A DNA stretch of 54,334 nucleotides, from assembly GCA_947589215.1 (NCBI GenBank), contig CANQCL010000015.1, positions 1 to 54,334 on the forward strand. Reading direction: 5' to 3'. Shown here piece by piece: positions 8,173-15,982 of the stretch; position 1 is the stretch's first letter, and every line of letters begins with the position of its first letter. The position numbers and the translations under genes were made by a program. This DNA comes from an uncultured Clostridia bacterium (GTDB taxonomy: Bacteria; Bacillota; Clostridia; Oscillospirales; Ruminococcaceae). The notes below the pieces were generated by a model. The model was not told the origin of the DNA, did not search any database, and saw only the letters and a program-made list of their open reading frames with translations.

Positions 8173-8487
8173 ATGATTACTTTAGGAACGAAAAAGGAAA
8201 TGTACAAGATAAAGGATTTTGAAGAATTACTGAAAAAAGATATTGAAGCCATGTTAAATATTCTTGACTCGAACTACGGAACAGAACGCAACTATTTCAG
8301 AGAGGGCGGTTTCGTCAGCATTGTCGGCACTGTCGACGATTTTCACAATCTTTTTTCTAACTGGAAAATTGACTTGAAAAATGACATTAGTGAATATTCA
8401 ATCAGTATATGCGGATATATCAAAAAGCTGTTTATTCTAAACTCTGATTTTGCAATAATTACTTATACTTTGGAGGAATTACTATGA
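8173..8487 (+). CDS. Hypothetical protein of mobile elements (104 aa)
   Basis: ATG preceded by GGAGG. Helical N-terminus (FEELLKKDIEAMLNILDS) followed by strands (FVSIVGTVDDFHNLF). No family is recognised and no membrane segment is seen. Its last codons overlap the next gene's start by four bases (ATGA), and that gene's ribosome-binding site (GGAGG) is inside it, so the two are translationally coupled. Probably an accessory protein of the element. Confidence 0.65.
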   Translation: MITLGTKKEMYKIKDFEELLKKDIEAMLNILDSNYGTERNYFREGGFVSIVGTVDDFHNLFSNWKIDLKNDISEYSISICGYIKKLFILNSDFAIITYTLEELL

Positions 8488-9122
8488 AAACTACAATATC
8501 AAATATCAAAACGACACTCGTTACATCTGATGACGGAGTATATACATATTCAATTACTAAAACATTAGATGATGTAGAGGGAGATAAGGCTATAATCGTA
8601 CTACTCTACCCTACCCGCACAGAAGAAAACATTAACAGTAATGATACAACTGATTCACATTTAATAGCGCATATGCGTGATATGAATCTATCTGAAATTA
8701 CTATTATAAATCTATTCTCAAAAGTGGTTAAAGCTAAGCTCTCTGCAAAGGGCTTGACAGTTGATGAAAGTAATATGCAATATATTGAAAACGAGATAAT
8801 GAATCAAAAAGATTTTAAAGCTAAGAAATTCATACTTGCGTATGGGAGCAGTATGCAGACCTGTGAAGCATGTGATGAAAGCAAGAAAAGGATTTTAAAG
8901 CTATTCAGAAAGTATAATGCTGACGGTACTGTATATCAGCTTGCAACAAGGTCTATGCCAAATGAATACTGCCCTCACCCATTATGGTTAGGCATAAGAT
9001 GTAGATTTTCAAAATGGTATCTTACTGAATGTATTAATCTTCCAGAAAAAGCTGTTGAAGAATCAAAGAAAAATAAAAGGTCTAAGAAAGTTAAAGACAG
9101 AGAAATAATTATTTTGAAATAG
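8484..9122 (+). CDS. DUF1643-like protein
   Basis: 212 residues starting in a four-base overlap with the gene before. The segment AIIVLLYPTRTEENINSND…IINLFSKVVKAKL resembles the DUF1643 pattern (a PS..A/T motif, then a D-T pair and a VNLF motif), a family found mainly in phages and mobile elements with unknown biochemical role. The C-terminal 30 residues are strongly basic (KKNKRSKKVKDRE), which could bind nucleic acid. C-x2-C (TCEACDE) at about 130-136 is a possible half metal site. The family assignment is moderate. Confidence 0.5.
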   Translation: MKTTISNIKTTLVTSDDGVYTYSITKTLDDVEGDKAIIVLLYPTRTEENINSNDTTDSHLIAHMRDMNLSEITIINLFSKVVKAKLSAKGLTVDESNMQYIENEIMNQKDFKAKKFILAYGSSMQTCEACDESKKRILKLFRKYNADGTVYQLATRSMPNEYCPHPLWLGIRCRFSKWYLTECINLPEKAVEESKKNKRSKKVKDREIIILK

Positions 9123-9132
9123 AGGGATTAAT

Positions 9133-9198
9133 ATGCACTGGTACTGTATCGGCTTTGGAATCACACTTGCTATACTGTTGATAGTAGGTAAAAAGTAA
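9133..9198 (+). CDS. Tiny membrane peptide (21 aa)
   Basis: ATG preceded by AGAGGG. The peptide is one hydrophobic segment (CIGFGITLAILLIVG) ending in KK. It lies between two ordinary element genes with close spacing on both sides and the next gene has its own AGGAGGG site. Its size and single hydrophobic helix match small phage membrane peptides. Function unknown. Confidence 0.45.
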   Translation: MHWYCIGFGITLAILLIVGKK

Positions 9199-9213
9199 CG
9201 AGGAGGGATTTGA

Positions 9214-9336
9214 ATGTTTTTAGCTTTTCTGACAACAGTTGCAAGCACAACAGCTATTCAACTATTTACTGCTGGAAGCATAGCCGCTGTTGCTTTATAT
9301 ACTGGAACAACAAGAATTAAGGTTAAGGTAAAGTGA
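9214..9336 (+). CDS. Small membrane protein (40 aa)
   Basis: A strong AGGAGGG lies seven bases before the ATG. The protein is a hydrophobic helix of about 30 residues (FLTTVASTTAIQLFTAG…) with a basic tail (RIKVKVK), so one membrane segment with a positive cytoplasmic end is expected. The ribosome-binding site is the main support for its reality. Function unknown. Confidence 0.55.
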   Translation: MFLAFLTTVASTTAIQLFTAGSIAAVALYTGTTRIKVKVK

Positions 9337-9340
9337 TAAT

Positions 9341-9586
9341 TTGAATAATGATGACTACAAATGCTATAACAAAATATATCAGGAATTGATCGAAATAATC
9401 GGTTTTGAAAATACACTTAAAATATACAACACATACAACGGACAACAACTTTTACTTCCCAAAAGATTGTATTCTAAAGAATATGTAGAAATGAAAGTCA
9501 AAGAAGAATATGACGGTACTAACATAAAGAAGTTAGCACAGAAGTATTCATATACTGAAAGATGGATATATGATAAGGTAAAATAA
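9341..9586 (+). CDS. Mor-type transcriptional regulator (CD3324-like)
   Basis: 81 residues with a TTG start, since the only nearby ATG is out of frame. The sequence has IYQELIEIIGFENTLKIYNTY, then G.QLLLPKRLYSKEYV and a C-terminal helix-turn-helix (IKKLAQKYSYTERWIYDKVK). This order (dimerisation helix, LP-R motif, HTH) is that of Mor/C activator-like small regulators found in Firmicutes phages and integrative elements. It may activate the downstream genes. The three 9-base repeats at 9645 would be natural candidates for its binding site. A terminator follows. Confidence 0.7.
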   Translation: MNNDDYKCYNKIYQELIEIIGFENTLKIYNTYNGQQLLLPKRLYSKEYVEMKVKEEYDGTNIKKLAQKYSYTERWIYDKVK

Positions 9587-9594
9587 TATAATCT

Positions 9595-9637
9595 AATTTA
9601 GGGGCTATAGGTTTACAATGGCTCCTAAATTTTTTTG
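9595..9637 (+). terminator. Rho-independent terminator
   Basis: ATTTAGGGGCT pairs with GGCTCCTAAAT (one wobble), followed by seven T, just after the Mor-like gene. Confidence 0.8.
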
Positions 9638-9644
9638 CTAAAAA

Positions 9645-9671
9645 TGCCGACAGTGCCGACAATACCGACGG
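9645..9671 (+). repeat. Three 9-base direct repeats (iteron-like) before the orphan gene
   Basis: TGCCGACAG, TGCCGACAA and TACCGACGG follow each other without gaps, with the core CCGAC repeated every nine bases. They end 26 bases before the -35 box at 9697, a usual place for an activator or repressor site. The GC-rich core stands out in AT-rich surroundings. Confidence 0.5.
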
Positions 9672-9696
9672 AGTACACCAAATTATCTTGAAATTA

Positions 9697-9725
9697 TTGC
9701 ATTAATAAACATAAAATGGTATGAT
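9697..9725 (+). promoter_or_regulatory. Promoter of the 413-aa orphan gene
   Basis: TTGCAT at 9697-9702 and TATGAT at 9720-9725 with a 17-base spacer. Confidence 0.5.
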
Positions 9726-9748
9726 GTTAGGGAAGGGTGGTATTGTTA

Positions 9749-10990
9749 ATGAGTGGACCAACACCAGAAGAACAAGAAAGAAAAAAATATGAATTTGATG
9801 ATTGGTTTGATGCCAATATGAAAAATAAAGAATCTGTGCCAATTGGTACACTTCTCAGAGCAACAGACTGTATTAGTAATATAAAATATAGTAGTAAAGG
9901 TAAGGGATTTTATAAACTATTTTCAAATTTTTTTGAGACTTATTTAATAGATGTCAAAGTACTGAAAGAATTTGATAGACCGAATGACTATAGAAAAGTT
10001 CCTTCAAAATATTGGGGTTTGTTTTATTTCTTTATGGAAAAACTATATCCTCCTAATGGTTCCAAATTAAAGAATGAGTTTCTTTATATTTTCTTCAGAT
10101 CTAAAGATGAAATAAAATATAGAAATGAATTTGACATTCAAAAGTCAGTGTATAGATTAATTTATGAAATTAGAAACCTATATAAAGGATATATATTAAA
10201 CCATGAACAACATCTTTTTAATGCTTTTGGACAATCTTATTCAATACCATTTTCATCGCTAAGAGAAATTCAAAACGAATATATTCTAAAAAACTATAAA
10301 AGTTTTTGTAATAGTGAAGATATATCTGCATTAGAAAAATATATAAAGGATAATTTTGGTAATAAAGAAAAATTTAAATTGTATATAAATAATCTATTTA
10401 ATGATGAAACTGGTTATACAAAGGAATTTATTGAACTATGGGGAAAAGTCAAAAAGGCAGCTAGTAATACAAACGATTTCCCACAATTTTGTTGTTTATG
10501 TGACGAGGAAAAATCTAAAACATTCAACGAAGATGAATTTGAAATATTACTTAATAGTTTTTTACATTCATTTAAATTAAGAACATTTTACGAGGAAATT
10601 GAAAAGAATTATATTGATCCAATAAGATACTTACAGGCTATTGTGGATATAAACTATATCTCTAGCATTTTAAAATCGACTGATAGTTCAGAAACTCCAT
10701 ATAATAAAGAACTTCTGAATATCAAAGATTATATAAAAGAAAAATATGAAAAAATTCTCGAAGGTTTTATTTCAGATTATCATGAATTTACACATCAACA
10801 TAATCTAGATGAAATTTCAGATGACAGGATATTAGAGAAACTTAATTTGGCTATAACTTATGAAAACATAAATGAGGTAATAAAGAATAATAGAATCCTG
10901 TGCGACAGTTTAAATAAACATAAAATATTTACTAAATATATTGGTAACGTATCACCAATTATAGACAAGATTAAATATCATAGTTTTTAA
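9749..10990 (+). CDS. Orphan protein of unknown function (413 aa)
   Basis: I do not recognise this protein. The ATG at 9749 is chosen because GGGAAGGGTGG lies eight bases upstream. A GTG four codons earlier overlaps that site. It is rich in K, E, N, Y and F, predominantly helical, and has no signal peptide or membrane helix. A small cysteine cluster (CCLCDEE) occurs near residue 250. It has its own promoter, an upstream triple repeat and its own terminator, so it is a self-contained unit inserted between regulatory and replication genes of the element. Its base composition is more AT-rich than that of its neighbours. Such solitary genes in elements are often defence or anti-phage genes, but nothing in the sequence proves this. 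Confidence 0.7.
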   Translation: MSGPTPEEQERKKYEFDDWFDANMKNKESVPIGTLLRATDCISNIKYSSKGKGFYKLFSNFFETYLIDVKVLKEFDRPNDYRKVPSKYWGLFYFFMEKLYPPNGSKLKNEFLYIFFRSKDEIKYRNEFDIQKSVYRLIYEIRNLYKGYILNHEQHLFNAFGQSYSIPFSSLREIQNEYILKNYKSFCNSEDISALEKYIKDNFGNKEKFKLYINNLFNDETGYTKEFIELWGKVKKAASNTNDFPQFCCLCDEEKSKTFNEDEFEILLNSFLHSFKLRTFYEEIEKNYIDPIRYLQAIVDINYISSILKSTDSSETPYNKELLNIKDYIKEKYEKILEGFISDYHEFTHQHNLDEISDDRILEKLNLAITYENINEVIKNNRILCDSLNKHKIFTKYIGNVSPIIDKIKYHSF

Positions 10991-11022
10991 GAGGAGGCTC
11001 AAAAACCTTCTCTTTTTTTAAT
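10988..11022 (+). terminator. Rho-independent terminator
   Basis: AAGAGGAGG pairs with CCTTCTCTT (one wobble), followed by seven T. It overlaps the stop codon of the orphan gene. Confidence 0.75.
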
Positions 11023-11101
11023 ATAAAGCGGTGTAAAAATTTTTTTGAAGAAATACACTAAAAAAAATGACAATCAGCTTTTTATTTGCTAACATATACT
11101 C

Positions 11102-11113
11102 ACAACATGTTGT
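11102..11113. promoter_or_regulatory. 12-bp perfect palindrome, possible operator
   Basis: ACAACATGTTGT lies about 80 bases before the replication/integration operon (11194). It is followed immediately by TATAAC. The rest of the gap shows no clear -35/-10 pair with standard spacing. A repressor site is plausible but unproven. Confidence 0.4.
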
Positions 11114-11193
11114 ATAACATTTAATGAAAAAAGGGATCCCAATGATATTATACTACCTAACACAAAAAATAATTATCCAGGAGGAAAAACATC

Positions 11194-11796
11194 ATGGTAG
11201 TTCATACTGAAAAACAACAGCAGAAAATAGAAGCTGCTAAACAGTGGCGAAAGAAGATGGGGCTTAGAGACCCAGAAGAAGTAGCTGATGAAGATAGCAA
11301 CGTTATAGAGTATATCTATAACGAAGAGCACAAATCAATCATCAGGAGTAATTTTGACAAACTCAGAAGAGCGGATGCTTGGTTTAATGAGATTAGAAGT
11401 GGAAATTTCGCTGATAACTTTGAAAAAACATGGAATCTACCTACTGGCGCACATTATGGCATAATCGCCGAAATGTACTACAAAAACGCTGGTACTTTCG
11501 ACGAGGCTGTAATATTAAAAATCATCACAGATAAAGGTAAGATTTTTTGTAGTAAATTGAGATCAAGGGGTATGTTTAGCCCTTGGCGGTTGGCATGTGC
11601 ACGCTGTTTAAGTGGCGACCAAGCTGACATATACACTTATTCTTTTGAGGGTGTAATTGTAAAGTTTGAAGTCTCAACCAAAACCTATGATTCTGGTAAA
11701 GTATTCACAAAAATTACACAGCTAGATTTCATGTCAGATGATGAATATAACATCATATTGCAGTCTAGCAGCTATCAGAAAGGGGGTACTGAATAA
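11194..11796 (+). CDS. Hypothetical protein of the replication/integration operon (200 aa)
   Basis: ATG with CAGGAGG nine bases upstream. A charged helical N-terminus (about 1-70, with KQWRKKMGL) precedes a compact part containing IIAEMYYKNAGTFDEAVILKI and IFCSKLRSRGMFSPWRLACARCLSG. Two cysteines in ACARC could be part of a metal site. Its TAA overlaps the ATG of the ATPase gene (TAATG), so the two are translationally coupled. Position suggests a partner of the ATPase in element replication or mobilisation. Family not recognised. Confidence 0.65.
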   Translation: MVVHTEKQQQKIEAAKQWRKKMGLRDPEEVADEDSNVIEYIYNEEHKSIIRSNFDKLRRADAWFNEIRSGNFADNFEKTWNLPTGAHYGIIAEMYYKNAGTFDEAVILKIITDKGKIFCSKLRSRGMFSPWRLACARCLSGDQADIYTYSFEGVIVKFEVSTKTYDSGKVFTKITQLDFMSDDEYNIILQSSSYQKGGTE

Positions 11797-13277
11797 TGCG
11801 TAAGGAAAAAAATCAGAGTATGGGGTTGGCTTCTTTGAAAAGCCAACCATTCACACAAGTAATTATGCAAAAAGTTACTTGCATAAAGAATTCTGAGGGT
11901 ATGCCTTATTGTATTTTCAAGAAAGACACAGAATCTAAGGTCTTTGATCTTTCTAGTGTTGAATTTCATAATGAGATTTCTAATCTGTATTATGAAATCC
12001 ATGGTGAATTCATCGAGCCAATGGAGGCAAGGCGAAATATTGATGGCATAATTGCATTAGCTTGTCAATCAAAGGATGAACGAACTGTAGGAACACGTGT
12101 TATTCAAGAACAGGATAGATTAATATATAATCTCGATAATGATAATAAGATAGTTGTAATCACAGAGGATTTTGTGAAGATAGTAGACAACAGTGATTGC
12201 AAATCACTGTTTATACATACACAACAAATGAAATCTCAGGTTGAACCTGATTTAACTGCACAGCCAGAGGTGCTTATGCCGTTAATCAAAGAACTTTTTA
12301 TTATAGATGAACAGCAGTATCTGTTGCTGATAGTGTATCTATGCACATTGTTTGTTAAAGATATACAACACCCGTTGCTTGTTGCCTATGGTGACTATGG
12401 AGCAGGTAAATCTACGGCTTTGAAAACTATTACGTCTATTATTGATCCAACCAAAAGGGATCTGCTATATCTTAATAAATCTAATATACGGGATTTACAG
12501 GTTGCACTTACTAAGAATTATTACACAGCATTTGATAATGTAACGGGTAAGCTTAGTGATGATATGATGAATATGTTTTGCCAGGTCGTAACTGGCGGAA
12601 ATATAAGTATACGCCGACTTTATACTACAAATGATGAGATTGTTTTATCGTTGCAAAGGTGTTTAGCTATGAACGGTACTGATGTAATCGGTACAAGAAA
12701 TGATTTATTAGATCGTTCATTGCTTTTGAAATTTAAAAGAATGTCAGAAAATCGCGCTTTAAGTGAAGAAGCCTATGCAGGAAAATTGAATAAATGCTTG
12801 CCACTAATACTGGATGCTATTTTTAATATTCTAAGCAAGGCTATGAAGTTGCATAACAGTAGCAGTTATTCTCTGCCTAAAAAACCTCGTATGCTTGCAT
12901 GGACTGAATGGGGTTACTGTATAGCAGAAAGTATTAAAACAGGATATGGTATGTTTGTGCATGATTATTGTGATAATTTATCAGGCTCAAATAATATCAC
13001 TATAGACGAAAATCCATATATTTCGTGTATTGTCAAATATATAAAAGAGCATGGAAGCTTTAAAGGGTCGTCAACTGATTTTCTTGAGAAGATTATTGAT
13101 TATGCTGCGAATAATGGATATGATTTTAGAAATAAAGCGTTTCCAAGCTGCAATACACAAGTGTGGCAGAAAATGAAGGATTACAGGGTTACTCTAAAAT
13201 CTGTAGGTATAGCTATATATGAACCTGTAAATGTAGGTAAATATAGAGAAATAAAGATTTTACTGGAGGAAAAATAA
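11796..13277 (+). CDS. P-loop ATPase of integrative elements, probable replication helicase-like protein
   Basis: 493 residues. Walker A is GDYGAGKST at residues 199-207, followed by a hydrophobic strand with AFDNV (about 240-250, Walker B/sensor region) and an arginine-rich region (TRNDLLDRSLLLKFKR) like the sensor/arginine finger of superfamily III or D5-type helicases. The N-terminal 190 residues are unlike a primase domain, so it differs from P4-alpha and D5 primase-helicases. Proteins of this kind sit between a small gene and xis-int in many Firmicutes elements, and are thought to support element replication after excision. Directly downstream are excisionase (2-base gap) and integrase. 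Confidence 0.7.
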   Translation: MRKEKNQSMGLASLKSQPFTQVIMQKVTCIKNSEGMPYCIFKKDTESKVFDLSSVEFHNEISNLYYEIHGEFIEPMEARRNIDGIIALACQSKDERTVGTRVIQEQDRLIYNLDNDNKIVVITEDFVKIVDNSDCKSLFIHTQQMKSQVEPDLTAQPEVLMPLIKELFIIDEQQYLLLIVYLCTLFVKDIQHPLLVAYGDYGAGKSTALKTITSIIDPTKRDLLYLNKSNIRDLQVALTKNYYTAFDNVTGKLSDDMMNMFCQVVTGGNISIRRLYTTNDEIVLSLQRCLAMNGTDVIGTRNDLLDRSLLLKFKRMSENRALSEEAYAGKLNKCLPLILDAIFNILSKAMKLHNSSSYSLPKKPRMLAWTEWGYCIAESIKTGYGMFVHDYCDNLSGSNNITIDENPYISCIVKYIKEHGSFKGSSTDFLEKIIDYAANNGYDFRNKAFPSCNTQVWQKMKDYRVTLKSVGIAIYEPVNVGKYREIKILLEEK

Positions 13278-13279
13278 TT

Positions 13280-13471
13280 ATGAAACAATTATTAACAATT
13301 AAAGAATGCAGTTCAATACTAAATCTTAATTACAGAACGGTACTTAAATTAATTAATAATGGCTTTATCAATTCTATTCGTATAGGAAGAACTCATCGAG
13401 TGAATCCTAAAGAACTTGAAAAGTTTATGAATTCGGCAAACGAAGATAGTATTATTTATGAGATGAAATAA
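13280..13471 (+). CDS. xis: Excisionase-family helix-turn-helix protein
   Basis: 63 residues, ATG with GGAGG ten bases upstream. The sequence LTIKECSSILNLNYRTVLKLI…GFINSIRIGRTHRVNPKELEKFM is the winged-helix excisionase domain (DNA-binding helix, wing with RIGR.HRV). It is two bases behind the ATPase gene and 13 before the integrase, the usual xis-int order. Expected to bend DNA at the attachment sites and tilt the integrase towards excision. A purely regulatory role is possible. Confidence 0.8.
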   Translation: MKQLLTIKECSSILNLNYRTVLKLINNGFINSIRIGRTHRVNPKELEKFMNSANEDSIIYEMK

Positions 13472-13484
13472 GGGGGACTTAAAT

Positions 13485-14669
13485 ATGGCTTCACTAACAA
13501 CAATAGGCACAGGTGCTACAAAGCAATACAAGCTGACATGGGATATTAATACGACCGACGGAACAAGAAAACGTCGGTCGAAAACCTTCCCTGTTGGTAC
13601 ACCGTTTTCTTTGATAAAGTCGTACAAATTGAAAGTAGAGCAGGAGTATCTTCTAGGCGAACTACAGCTTGTAGAGAACACAAAAACCGTATCAGATATG
13701 ATTACGATTTATCTTGAAACATATACTAAGTTTATATCTCCAAGCACATTGAAAGGCTATAAATCAATCATATATAATCATAAGGATAAGAAAGGTATTC
13801 TTGATTATTGGGGAGATACATATCTTCACAAAATAACCGTTGATTCTGCACAGAAGTATGTAAATTTCCTTGTTGACTGTGGACTGGCTCCAAAGACAGT
13901 AAGAAGCTATGTTAATATGATGTCAATACTTTTTCAGCTTGCAGACGAGTTGTCATATATCAGGAGAGGATACAACCCATTTTCACATTTAAGAATGCCA
14001 CCAAAACAAATCAAACCTATTGAGGTATTCACAGAAAATGAAATACGAACACTTATACACAAGGCAAAAGAAACGGAAAATGAAATGGTATTACTTATAC
14101 TTATCTTAGGTGCATTATGCGGTTTAAGACGAGGAGAAATGGCAGGCTTAAAATATGAAAACATCTCACTTGATGATCTATATCCTGAGATACATATAAC
14201 AGAGAATGTAATTAAAGTAGACAGGATAATATATGAGAAATCACCTAAAACAAGTGCAGGTGTACGCTCAATTCCATTAGGAACAGAAACTGTTGAGATT
14301 TTGAAGAAGGCAAAAGCAAATTATGAGAAACGCAAAGCTGAAAATCCAGATTGGGTTGATTCAGGTCATGTCCTATATCAGGAAGATAGCGGATTAGCCA
14401 TGCTACCAAAAGTGATTGGCAGGAGATATAAAAAGTTTTTGAATGACACCGACATTCCATATCGTAACTTACATATATTAAGGCATACATTTGCAAGTCT
14501 TTTAGCTAAGAACGGAGCAAGCCCAAAGGATCTACAATCATTACTCGGACATTCTGATTCATATACGAGTATTCAGATATATACTCACAGCTACAAGGAT
14601 GTACAGAGAAAGAATACTACGCTTCTTGATAATAAGATATTTAATGTTAGTAACAGCAAAACAGGATAG
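13485..14669 (+). CDS. int: Tyrosine recombinase (integrase)
   Basis: 394 residues, ATG at 13485 with AGGGGG upstream. Residues 1-60 form an arm-type DNA-binding domain, 68-165 the SAM-like core-binding domain and about 180-385 the catalytic domain. Catalytic residues are visible: R215 (GLRRGE), K255 region (SPKTSAG), H330 and R333 (HILRH), H356 (LLGHSD) and Y366 (IYTH). All are intact, so the enzyme is probably active. It should recombine the tRNA 3'-end sites at 3597 and 21764. Its last codons (encoding NSKTG) form the start of repeat R1, and homologous integrase tails recur at 17041 and 21563. Confidence 0.92.
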   Translation: MASLTTIGTGATKQYKLTWDINTTDGTRKRRSKTFPVGTPFSLIKSYKLKVEQEYLLGELQLVENTKTVSDMITIYLETYTKFISPSTLKGYKSIIYNHKDKKGILDYWGDTYLHKITVDSAQKYVNFLVDCGLAPKTVRSYVNMMSILFQLADELSYIRRGYNPFSHLRMPPKQIKPIEVFTENEIRTLIHKAKETENEMVLLILILGALCGLRRGEMAGLKYENISLDDLYPEIHITENVIKVDRIIYEKSPKTSAGVRSIPLGTETVEILKKAKANYEKRKAENPDWVDSGHVLYQEDSGLAMLPKVIGRRYKKFLNDTDIPYRNLHILRHTFASLLAKNGASPKDLQSLLGHSDSYTSIQIYTHSYKDVQRKNTTLLDNKIFNVSNSKTG

Positions 14670-14781
14670 AAAAATCCCTAAGGTGAGAAATTCATCTTAG
14701 GGATAATTTTTTTCGTAAGAACGAATAAAAAGTAGAAGTTTTATTTAAAAATTAAATGTTTATACTTTTGTAATGACACAA
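14655..14781 (+). repeat. Integrase-tail repeat R1
   Basis: Starts in the final codons of the integrase (AGCAAAACAGG, then the stop), runs through its terminator and a stretch with TTATTTAAAAA and AAATGTTTATACTTTT, and ends at GACACAA. The same order of blocks recurs in R2 (17041-17255) and, with an internal deletion of about 60 bases, in R3 (21563-21693). R1 is the copy attached to the live integrase. Its end supplies the ATG-ACA-CAA start of the methyltransferase remnant. Confidence 0.75.
14674..14713 (+). terminator. Integrase terminator (in R1)
   Basis: ATCCCTAAGGTGA pairs with TCATCTTAGGGAT (one wobble), followed by seven T. The same hairpin is found in R2 at 17095-17133 and in R3 at about 21587-21616, where the T-run is replaced by A. 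Confidence 0.85.
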
Positions 14782-15066
14782 AACTCTGTTAACGGATTAA
14801 GTAATGATGCCAAATGGCGTAGAAACTGGTCACCATATTTTCCAAGGAATACTATGCTTTGTTATTCTCAAGAGGGAGATATGGTACTTGATCAATTCGT
14901 AGGTGAAACTCTTTTTGAATCAAAGTTATTAAATAGAAATATAGTCGGCGTAGATGATAATGACGAAGCACTATTACGTTGGTGCGAAAAAGTAAGTTTT
15001 GAATATGAGTCTGATAAAGGTAAGGAATCTATAAAGGTGATATTTTTGAATAATATCAGAGATTAA
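14773..15066 (+). pseudogene. C-terminal remnant of a DNA adenine methyltransferase
   Basis: 97 codons. The segment SNDAKWRRNWSPYFPRN…MVLDQFVG…LNRNIVGVD matches the C-terminal part of beta-class N6-adenine or N4-cytosine methyltransferases, where DQFVGSGTTL is the AdoMet-binding motif I. Here the GSGTT core is replaced by GETLF, so AdoMet binding is probably lost, and no DPPY/NPPY catalytic motif remains. The ATG and first three codons come from repeat R1, so the remnant was cut at the repeat. Dead gene, possibly the leftover of an earlier restriction system. Confidence 0.75.
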
Positions 15067-15131
15067 GTGATAGAAGTAGTCAATGCAGAAATATTTTAAA
15101 TAAATGAGCTTTTGTATAGCAGGACAGATTA

Positions 15132-15980
15132 TTAACTGTCTGTTATAGAAAACTTCGGATTAGTAAGAACAATTTCTACAATATCAGAGAAACAAGATAT
15201 AACGTTATATTTGGTAATCGGAGCAGCACCTGGATGGCCTGAATGGCATCGCATATCATAGCAGCCTACAAGCCGAGTTCTTTCATTAGAATCAATCAGC
15301 TGCATACCCTCAATAACCCATAATACATCACTATCAAATACCATTCGCAATTCGCTCAATGAATGGATATTGTATTCCTTGGCAAATCGCTTAAATCTAC
15401 CAGTAGTTTGTAGTTTCATCTGCGTTGATGTAGCATTAAAAATATCAAACCCTTTATTCTCAATCACTTTATGTATACGATCAATACCAGCGCACCATAG
15501 CAGCACGGTTGCCGCTTTCAAGTAACCACTTTCCCAGCATCCTAACGCCTCTTTTAAATACTCATTTTCATCAGTATCTGATATTTTTTCTAAAAGCGCT
15601 TGGACGTCATCATTAAACTCATAATGATTTTCTTCAGGAGACATTGCATCTGTCTGCAAAAAGATAACCACATTATCGTTAAAATCAATAGAAACACAAT
15701 CGATTTGCTTTATATAAGAAGCTCTCCGACTAGCTTTATCAGACAGCTTCAAAATTTCTCTAAAAGCCTGATTGTATTTATCAACTATTTCTTTAGAAAT
15801 GCCACAAGATATCAAATTTTTTGATAACAGCTCAAACCATTTGCTGGCCAACTCCGCATATGCTTGACGTTCTTCTTTGCTGTTGACATTTATAGAGTCA
15901 GCCTTTTTTAATAATGCTTTTGCAGCTTTTATGTCATTCCAAAGTGATTTTGCATTTTGCGTCAGCTCTTGTATGGTCAT
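15132..15980 (-). CDS. HEPN-type putative RNase of a two-gene defence operon
   Basis: 282 residues. The N-terminal 100 residues are helical. A conserved-looking core from 125 (CWESGYLKAATVLLWCAGIDRI) is followed at 244-249 by R-C-H-S-G-H, the R-x4-H signature of HEPN ribonucleases, then PGAAPI. This layout (a paired helix SGYYRAAVVLLWCA… and a late RxxxxHP) is that of HEPN domains of the DUF4145/Apea type found in defence loci. Gap of two bases to the upstream partner gene, which has a CIRCE operator. A toxin or abortive-infection nuclease held by its partner is the favoured reading. RNase activity is inferred from the motif only. Confidence 0.6.
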   Translation of the reverse strand: MTIQELTQNAKSLWNDIKAAKALLKKADSINVNSKEERQAYAELASKWFELLSKNLISCGISKEIVDKYNQAFREILKLSDKASRRASYIKQIDCVSIDFNDNVVIFLQTDAMSPEENHYEFNDDVQALLEKISDTDENEYLKEALGCWESGYLKAATVLLWCAGIDRIHKVIENKGFDIFNATSTQMKLQTTGRFKRFAKEYNIHSLSELRMVFDSDVLWVIEGMQLIDSNERTRLVGCYDMRCHSGHPGAAPITKYNVISCFSDIVEIVLTNPKFSITDS

Positions 15981-15982
15981 TT

